Shown: one piece after another, positions 59,666 to 64,000 of the stretch
Layout of the letters: every line of letters begins with the position of its first letter
Numbering within the stretch: the stretch's first letter is position 1
From: Clostridia bacterium
GTDB taxonomy: Bacteria; Bacillota; Clostridia; Christensenellales; Borkfalkiaceae
Length of the DNA: 64,000 bases
Assembly: GCA_017445995.1 (NCBI GenBank)
Contig: JAFSRT010000023.1
Coordinates: 62,001-126,000, forward strand
Direction: 5' to 3'
The notes under the pieces: generated by a model
Told to the model about the DNA's origin: nothing
Databases searched by the model: none
The model's input: only the letters and a program-made list of their open reading frames with translations
Made by a program: the position numbers and the translations under genes

Positions 59666-60517
59666 TTATATTCCGCTTAAAAACGCCACGTACCCCATTA
59701 TAACGGCGCAAACGTAAAGAATAACCGTTATAACGACGTTCTCTTTTATTTTCCTTCTGTTTTTAAATAATACGACAAGCCCCACGCCCGCGTTGGACGC
59801 AAGCCCCGCGACAAGCCCCGAAAAGGAAAGTACCCCTTCGCAAAAACTCTGCGCGATAATCGTCGACGACGCGCACGTCGGCAACAGCCCCAAAAGGGAT
59901 GCGACAAGCGGTTGATACGGTTCGCTACTTATAACGAACGACGCTATCCTTTCTTCGCCGATTAAGAATATTATTAGCGACAGCGCGACGTTAAAAATAA
60001 GAATAAACGAAAAGGTCTTCGTCGCGTGGGAAAGCGTGTGGATTACGTATTTATCCATAAACCCCACGTGCCTTTCACCGCAACTTACGCAGTTATCTTT
60101 AACGGGGCAGATATGTTTATTGCCGAAAGTATGCAAAAGTTTATTTAATATAATGCCTATTAAGGACGCGAAAACTATTTTATATACGATTAAAAGTACA
60201 AGATATTTTAAGTTCACTTGCGGGTTAGACAGAAGTACCACGATGCCTTCGTCGCTTGCAGACAAGAAAACGGCAATAAGAGTGCCGACCCCTATCAGCC
60301 CGTTATCGTAAAGTTTTGCGCACATTACCGAAAAACCGCACTCGGGAACTACGCCTGAAAAGGACGCGACGACGGGCGCGAACTGACCTTTAAGCGCTTT
60401 TTCTATTTTTTCCCCGTTTTTGGAATCTTCGATAAGTTCCATAAAAACGTATATTAAAAATATAAACGGCAATAAAATAAGGCTGTCTTTTATTGCGTCG
60501 AACAAAACGTCAACCAT
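59666..60517 (-). CDS. Putative metal exporter (ArsP_2 / DUF2899 family)
   Basis: A 283-residue protein with eight to ten helices in two similar halves: GVVPECGFSVMCAKLYDNG in the first and LLPTCASSTIIAQSFCEG in the second, both with the small-residue/cysteine signature of this family, and a hydrophilic centre with KHICPVKDNCVSCGERHVG. Annotated in databases as putative manganese or heavy-metal transporter. The cysteines in the loop suggest metal contact. Alone between the PucR gene and msmX. Confidence 0.82.
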   Translation of the reverse strand: MVDVLFDAIKDSLILLPFIFLIYVFMELIEDSKNGEKIEKALKGQFAPVVASFSGVVPECGFSVMCAKLYDNGLIGVGTLIAVFLSASDEGIVVLLSNPQVNLKYLVLLIVYKIVFASLIGIILNKLLHTFGNKHICPVKDNCVSCGERHVGFMDKYVIHTLSHATKTFSFILIFNVALSLIIFLIGEERIASFVISSEPYQPLVASLLGLLPTCASSTIIAQSFCEGVLSFSGLVAGLASNAGVGLVVLFKNRRKIKENVVITVILYVCAVIMGYVAFLSGI

Positions 60518-60540
60518 ATATTTATTTTAACATAAAAACA

Positions 60541-60572
60541 AAAAAACCAAGTGATTTTTCACTTGGTTTTTT
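60541..60572 (-). terminator. Terminator after msmX
   Basis: CCAAGTGA/TCACTTGG stem around TTTT with a T-run on the minus strand. Confidence 0.85.
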
Positions 60573-60625
60573 ATTATTTTTTAATTTTTTTTACAAAATC
60601 CGCTAATATTTTACAAAAAAGCATA

Positions 60626-61879
60626 TTAGTTTTCTTTTGCGTGAACCCTATAAGAACCTTCTTCGATAAATCTTGCTTGGATTTCTTCGATTTCTTTCTT
60701 GTTGTCTTCCGAACGCGCTAAAATAGTGAGTTCGCTTTCCTTATCGAAAAGGTGGCAATGCGAAACGTCCAAACCGACTTTGATTCTGTCGCCACGCTTT
60801 GTCGTCGAACGAGAACCTACTTTTGCGGTTACGTTTGAAATATCGTTGACGATACTGTCTTCTTCCGTCGCTTCAGATTCGTCTTTTCTCGTTTTGCAAT
60901 AGAGTAAAGTTTCCGCACCCAACGCTTCAACAACGTCGACGTCAACGGTAATCGTCGGATTTTTGGTTTCTTCAATCCATCTTTCGTCGTCGTGAATATC
61001 TTCAGGTCTTATACCGAAGATAATTTCTTTATCTTGATTTACATACTGGTCGAGATTAACGATAAGTTTAACTTTGTCGGCAGGAAGTTTAACTTTTTCC
61101 ATACCGAAGTTTACGAATACGTCTTTCTTATTCCCCGTAAGTTTACCCGTAAAGAAGTTCATTTGCGGAGTTCCGATAAAGCCTGCAACGAATTGATTTA
61201 CAGGATAATCGTAAAGATTTATCGGGGTGTCAACCTGTTGCATAAGCCCGTCTTTCATAACTACGATTCTCGTACCCATCGTCATTGCTTCTACTTGGTC
61301 GTGAGTAACGTAAATAAACGTCGTTTCCAAACGGTTGTGAAGTTTTGTGATTTCGGTACGCATCTGCGAACGGAGTTTTGCGTCCAAGTTAGATAACGGT
61401 TCGTCGAGTAAGAATACCTTCGGTTCACGAACGATTGCCCTACCTAACGCAACACGCTGTCTCTGACCGCCTGATAACGCTTTCGGTTTTCTCGAAAGGT
61501 ACATTTCGATACCTAATATTCTCGCCGCCTCCTTAACTCTCTTGTCGATTTCAGGTTTCGGCATTTTACGAAGTTTAAGACCGAACGCCATATTGTCGTA
61601 AACGGTCATGTGCGGATACAACGCGTAGTTCTGGAAAACCATCGCGATATCCCTGTCTTTCGGTGCTCTGTTATTAACGATTTGTCCGTCGATTAAAAGT
61701 TCGCCGGAAGATATTTCTTCAAGACCCGCTATCATACGAAGAGTCGTCGATTTCCCGCAACCTGAAGGTCCTACGAAAACTATGAACTCTTTGTCTTCGA
61801 TATCAAGGTTAAAGTCCGTTACTGCCGTAACGCCCGATGGATATACCTTATAAATGTTCTTTAAATTAACGCTTGCCAT
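60626..61879 (-). CDS. msmX: Sugar ABC transporter ATPase, MsmX/UgpC type
   Basis: A 417-residue ATPase: Walker [10 protein letters not shown], signature [15 protein letters not shown], Walker [18 protein letters not shown], switch [11 protein letters not shown], and a C-terminal OB-like regulatory domain with [12 protein letters not shown]. MsmX-type proteins energise several CUT1 sugar importers. The xylan importer at 26958-30415 lacks an ATPase, so this is its probable partner. The C-terminal domain is about 45 residues longer than usual. Single gene with its own promoter. Confidence 0.95.
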   Translation of the reverse strand: MASVNLKNIYKVYPSGVTAVTDFNLDIEDKEFIVFVGPSGCGKSTTLRMIAGLEEISSGELLIDGQIVNNRAPKDRDIAMVFQNYALYPHMTVYDNMAFGLKLRKMPKPEIDKRVKEAARILGIEMYLSRKPKALSGGQRQRVALGRAIVREPKVFLLDEPLSNLDAKLRSQMRTEITKLHNRLETTFIYVTHDQVEAMTMGTRIVVMKDGLMQQVDTPINLYDYPVNQFVAGFIGTPQMNFFTGKLTGNKKDVFVNFGMEKVKLPADKVKLIVNLDQYVNQDKEIIFGIRPEDIHDDERWIEETKNPTITVDVDVVEALGAETLLYCKTRKDESEATEEDSIVNDISNVTAKVGSRSTTKRGDRIKVGLDVSHCHLFDKESELTILARSEDNKKEIEEIQARFIEEGSYRVHAKEN

Positions 61880-61895
61880 TGTTTCTCCTTATCTC

Positions 61896-61911
61896 GCCCT
61901 AACGATAGGGC
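61896..61911 (-). promoter_or_regulatory. Small hairpin in the msmX leader
   Basis: GCCCTA/TAGGGC around ACGA between the promoter and the ribosome site; may stabilise the mRNA or hold a regulator. The interval up to 62049 holds no gene. Confidence 0.4.
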
Positions 61912-61920
61912 ACAATTTTT

Positions 61921-61949
61921 ATTATCTTTATTTTAAACTATTTTGTCAA
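61921..61949 (-). promoter_or_regulatory. Promoter of msmX
   Basis: TTGACA (61949-61944), 17 bases, GATAAT (61926-61921) on the minus strand. Confidence 0.8.
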
Positions 61950-62049
61950 TTTTTTCAATGGGCACTTTTTATAAATTAGGCAAAACAATCTATTCAATTT
62001 GCACAATAAAAAACGAAAGTTGCACTTTTTAGCGTTTTTTGCTATAAAA

Positions 62050-62622
62050 TCAGTCTAATTCGTCGAGAGTAAGTTCAAAAGCGGGCGCAAACTCTTTTAA
62101 GTAGTAGTCCACTTCCTTACTTGAAAGATTTTTCAGTTCTTTTTCTATCGATACCTTTGCCTTCTTAAACTCGGCGTTTCCCGACCTTACTTCTTCCACG
62201 CATTTAAGGTAAGCGGAAAGTTTATCCGCGCACTTAACGAGTTTTTTCTCTATACAGTCTTCGGGCAGAATATATTTTCTGTATTCGTCCTTAAAGTCTT
62301 CGGGCAACATATTGATTATTTTTTCCGACGCGCCCTTTTCGAGTTCTTTATACGCCGTCTTTATTTCGGGGTTAAAATACTTAATAGGCGTTGGTAAATC
62401 GCCCGTTATTACTTCGCCTACTTCGTGGTACTGCGCTAATAAAACGGTTTTAAGCACGTCCGCGTCGCCTTTAAATATTTTATTGTTAATAAGCGCCAAC
62501 GCGTGGGCGATAACCGCCACCTGTTCGGTGTGTTCCATAACGTTCTCTTCGCGAAGAGAGTGCATAAGCGACCACCTTTTTATATATTTCATACGGTTAA
62601 GATACGCAAAAAACTTGTACAT
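62050..62622 (-). CDS. yfbR: YfbR-like HD-domain 5'-deoxynucleotidase
   Basis: A 190-residue HD protein: RMKYIKRWSLMHSLREENVMEHTEQVAVIAHALALI, with metal histidine, AQYHEVGEVITGDLPTPIKY, then KLVKCADKLSAYLKCVEEV. These match YfbR, which removes the phosphate of deoxynucleoside monophosphates. The end of the gene is 170 bases from msmX; alone on its strand. Confidence 0.93.
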   Translation of the reverse strand: MYKFFAYLNRMKYIKRWSLMHSLREENVMEHTEQVAVIAHALALINNKIFKGDADVLKTVLLAQYHEVGEVITGDLPTPIKYFNPEIKTAYKELEKGASEKIINMLPEDFKDEYRKYILPEDCIEKKLVKCADKLSAYLKCVEEVRSGNAEFKKAKVSIEKELKNLSSKEVDYYLKEFAPAFELTLDELD

Positions 62623-62678
62623 AATTTTCCACCTTTTTATTTTTCTGTGAGTTTTTTTATTTTACCACATATTTTCGC

Positions 62679-62706
62679 TTGACGCAATAGTTTTTTTAGT
62701 TATAAT
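62679..62706 (+). promoter_or_regulatory. Promoter of thiT
   Basis: TTGACG (62679-62684), 16 bases, TATAAT (62701-62706) on the plus strand, about 20 bases ahead of the TPP aptamer. Confidence 0.75.
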
Positions 62707-62729
62707 ATATATATAGAAAAATTAAATAT

Positions 62730-62808
62730 ATTCGCTATGGGTGCTGTTTGGCTGAGATTATACCATTGAATCCGCAAGATAATTCTTGAAGGAAAATGTG
62801 AACCGAAT
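62730..62808 (+). promoter_or_regulatory. TPP riboswitch
   Basis: ATTCG/CGAAT closing stem, ATGGGTGC, GGCTGAGATTATACCAT (CTGAGA at 62752-62757) and TGAATCCGCAAGATAATTCTTGAAGGA: the conserved pieces of the TPP aptamer in order, with a shortened P3 and a variant pyrophosphate-side loop (TGAATCCG in place of TGAACCTG). A terminator and a thiamine transporter gene follow. Confidence 0.9.
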
Positions 62809-62816
62809 CGTATATA

Positions 62817-62841
62817 AGCGCCTACTTTTGGCGCTTTTTTT
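62817..62841 (+). terminator. Expression-platform terminator of the TPP riboswitch
   Basis: AGCGCC/GGCGCT stem around TACTTTT with six or more T, between the aptamer and thiT. Confidence 0.88.
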
Positions 62842-62864
62842 GTGGCGAATAGAAGGAAGGAACT

Positions 62865-63950
62865 ATGAAAGAACTTATAACTTTTTTAGGGAAAGACGGG
62901 TTAAAATCCGCCTACACTCTACTATCCGACTTTGCGCTTTACGCCTTTATCGCGCTTGCCGTTGTTTTAGCAATCGCCTACTTTATCGTAAAATACAGGT
63001 TTGCCGAAAAACTTGCGGGGTTTAAGACTCTTGCTCTCGGAATATCCGTAGGCTTTGCCGTTACCTTATCGCTACTTATCGGGTTTTTAATGATTGCAAG
63101 GCTTTACGTGAAGGAAGAATTAGACGCTAACTACTATCTCGTACTCGGCTTTTTCGTTCTGCTTTTTGCTTACGCCGTTTGCTGTGCGATTTTATCGTTT
63201 ACGTCGAAAAAGTATTTTAAAATCGTCGCTATCTCGGGGCTTATTCTTTGCTTTATATATATAGTAATATTATTGTTTTTATTGCCGACGGTCGGCGAAG
63301 AATATTCACCGCTTAACGCGACGTCTATGTACCTTTTCTCTTTCTTACTTATAACTTGCGAAATAGTTTTAATAGTTATTTTCGATAAAAACAACGAGTT
63401 CGTTTTCACGACGAAAAGTATCGCGTTTGCGGGCGTATCGATAGCGATAGCGTTCGCCCTTTCATACGTTAAACTGTTTTCGCTTCCGCAAGGCGGGTCG
63501 ATAACTCTCGCGTCTATGTTCCCGATTTTACTGTACGCGTACGTCTTCGGCGCAAAAAAGGGCGTTTTAGTCGGCGTTATCTACGGTATTTTGCAGTTTA
63601 TTCAGAGTCCGCAGATATATCAACCTATGCAAGTCGTTCTCGATTATCCTTTGGCTTTCGGTAGCCTTGGTCTTGCAGGTATCGTCGGCGGGGTTAAGAA
63701 AATCGATTCCGACGTTATAAAGTTTATAATAGGCGCGGTAATCGGTTGCATTTTAAGATACGTTTGCCATTTTTTAAGCGGGTATTACGTATTCTCGTCT
63801 TGGGCAATGGAAGGCTACACGGCGCTTACTTGGAGTTTGGTTTATAACCTTTTCGTTATCGTAGAACTTGCAATCGTGATTTTTGTCAGCGCGTTTTTAC
63901 TGTCTTCTAAATCTTTCGTAAAAGAAATACAAAAGTTTAACAATAAATAA
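62865..63950 (+). CDS. thiT: Thiamine ECF transporter S component ThiT with extra N-terminal membrane domain
   Basis: A 361-residue protein. Residues about 185-355 are ThiT: SITLASMFPILLYAYVFG, LDYPLAFGSLGLAG, and the thiamine-binding CHFLSGYYVFSSW with SLVYN. ThiT proteins are usually about 190 residues; this one has about 165 added residues with five helices at the N-terminus, of unknown role. ATG 62865 has a GGAAGG site. The TPP riboswitch shuts it off when TPP is abundant. The ECF energising module is elsewhere in the genome. Confidence 0.93.
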   Translation: MKELITFLGKDGLKSAYTLLSDFALYAFIALAVVLAIAYFIVKYRFAEKLAGFKTLALGISVGFAVTLSLLIGFLMIARLYVKEELDANYYLVLGFFVLLFAYAVCCAILSFTSKKYFKIVAISGLILCFIYIVILLFLLPTVGEEYSPLNATSMYLFSFLLITCEIVLIVIFDKNNEFVFTTKSIAFAGVSIAIAFALSYVKLFSLPQGGSITLASMFPILLYAYVFGAKKGVLVGVIYGILQFIQSPQIYQPMQVVLDYPLAFGSLGLAGIVGGVKKIDSDVIKFIIGAVIGCILRYVCHFLSGYYVFSSWAMEGYTALTWSLVYNLFVIVELAIVIFVSAFLLSSKSFVKEIQKFNNK

Positions 63951-63964
63951 TTTTTGCGCAAGAT

Positions 63965-64000
63965 AAAAGCGCCGTTTTCGATACCGAAAACGGCGCTTTT
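63965..64000 (+). terminator. Terminator after thiT
   Basis: AAAAGCGCCGTTTTCG and its complement around ATAC, sixteen pairs, ending at the window edge with TTTT. Confidence 0.85.

Overview
The window looks like a chromosomal segment of a low-GC, endospore-forming Firmicute of the class Clostridia, probably an uncultured gut or rumen xylan degrader. The sporulation genes (spoIIID, sigG with its ylmC-type partner, spoIVFA/spoIVFB), the Firmicute-type FMN and TPP riboswitches, strong TTGACA/TATAAT promoters and AGGAGG ribosome sites support this. A finer placement (Christensenellales-like) is only an impression from protein style. Most genes lie on the minus strand. I see no phage, plasmid or CRISPR region.

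Layout, left to right. 1-1807: a NitT/TauT-type ABC importer (permease cut by the window edge, plus binding lipoprotein) behind a structured leader that ends in a terminator, a riboswitch candidate whose class I cannot name. 1817-4685: spoIIID, then a heavy-metal operon (HMA protein, CadA-type ATPase, ArsR/CadC repressor) with a visible operator. 4746-14486: an ABC exporter, a PfkB sugar-phosphate kinase, ylmC and sigG, a DMT transporter, a FliB-like protein, coaE and polA. 14623-16789: the accessory-looking part, with tRNA-Leu, a structured repeat that copies the tRNA 3' end, a YugP-like pseudo-peptidase, and a family of about 80-bp cloverleaf repeats. One member of that family carries a GIY-YIG nuclease gene inside its central hairpin.

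16790-31724: a xylan/xylo-oligosaccharide locus. A LacI regulator lies upstream of one long operon: CUT1 ABC importer (binding protein and two permeases), GH43 xylosidase, GH10 xylanase, xylulokinase, a 51-residue peptide and a 1414-residue secreted multidomain protein. The importer has no ATPase of its own; an MsmX-type ATPase at 60626-61879 probably serves it.

31811-36406: a cyclophilin-like lipoprotein and the ribosomal block rpmG-secE-nusG-rplK-rplA / rplJ-rplL, with an L10 leader and a twice-used RNA motif in front of rplK and rplA. 36510-50207: spoIVFAB, apgM-ung, mntP (apparently leaderless), a lipoprotein, icd, ddl, a membrane-anchored murF, a hydrolase with no normal start codon, rimI-tsaB-tsaE, an FMN-riboswitch-controlled ribU and a DeoC-like protein lacking the Schiff-base lysine. 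50293-64000: rsfS, a nadD-yqeK fusion, yhbY, obgE, nth, a DUF3343/cysteine-desulfurase divergent pair, a CtpA-type protease, a PucR regulator, a putative metal exporter, msmX, yfbR and a TPP-riboswitch-controlled thiT with an extra membrane domain.

The best candidate for something undescribed is the repeat family at 15881-16580. Its arms keep their base pairing while the arm sequences change, and one copy contains a nuclease gene, as expected of a small mobile element with MITE-like deletion derivatives.
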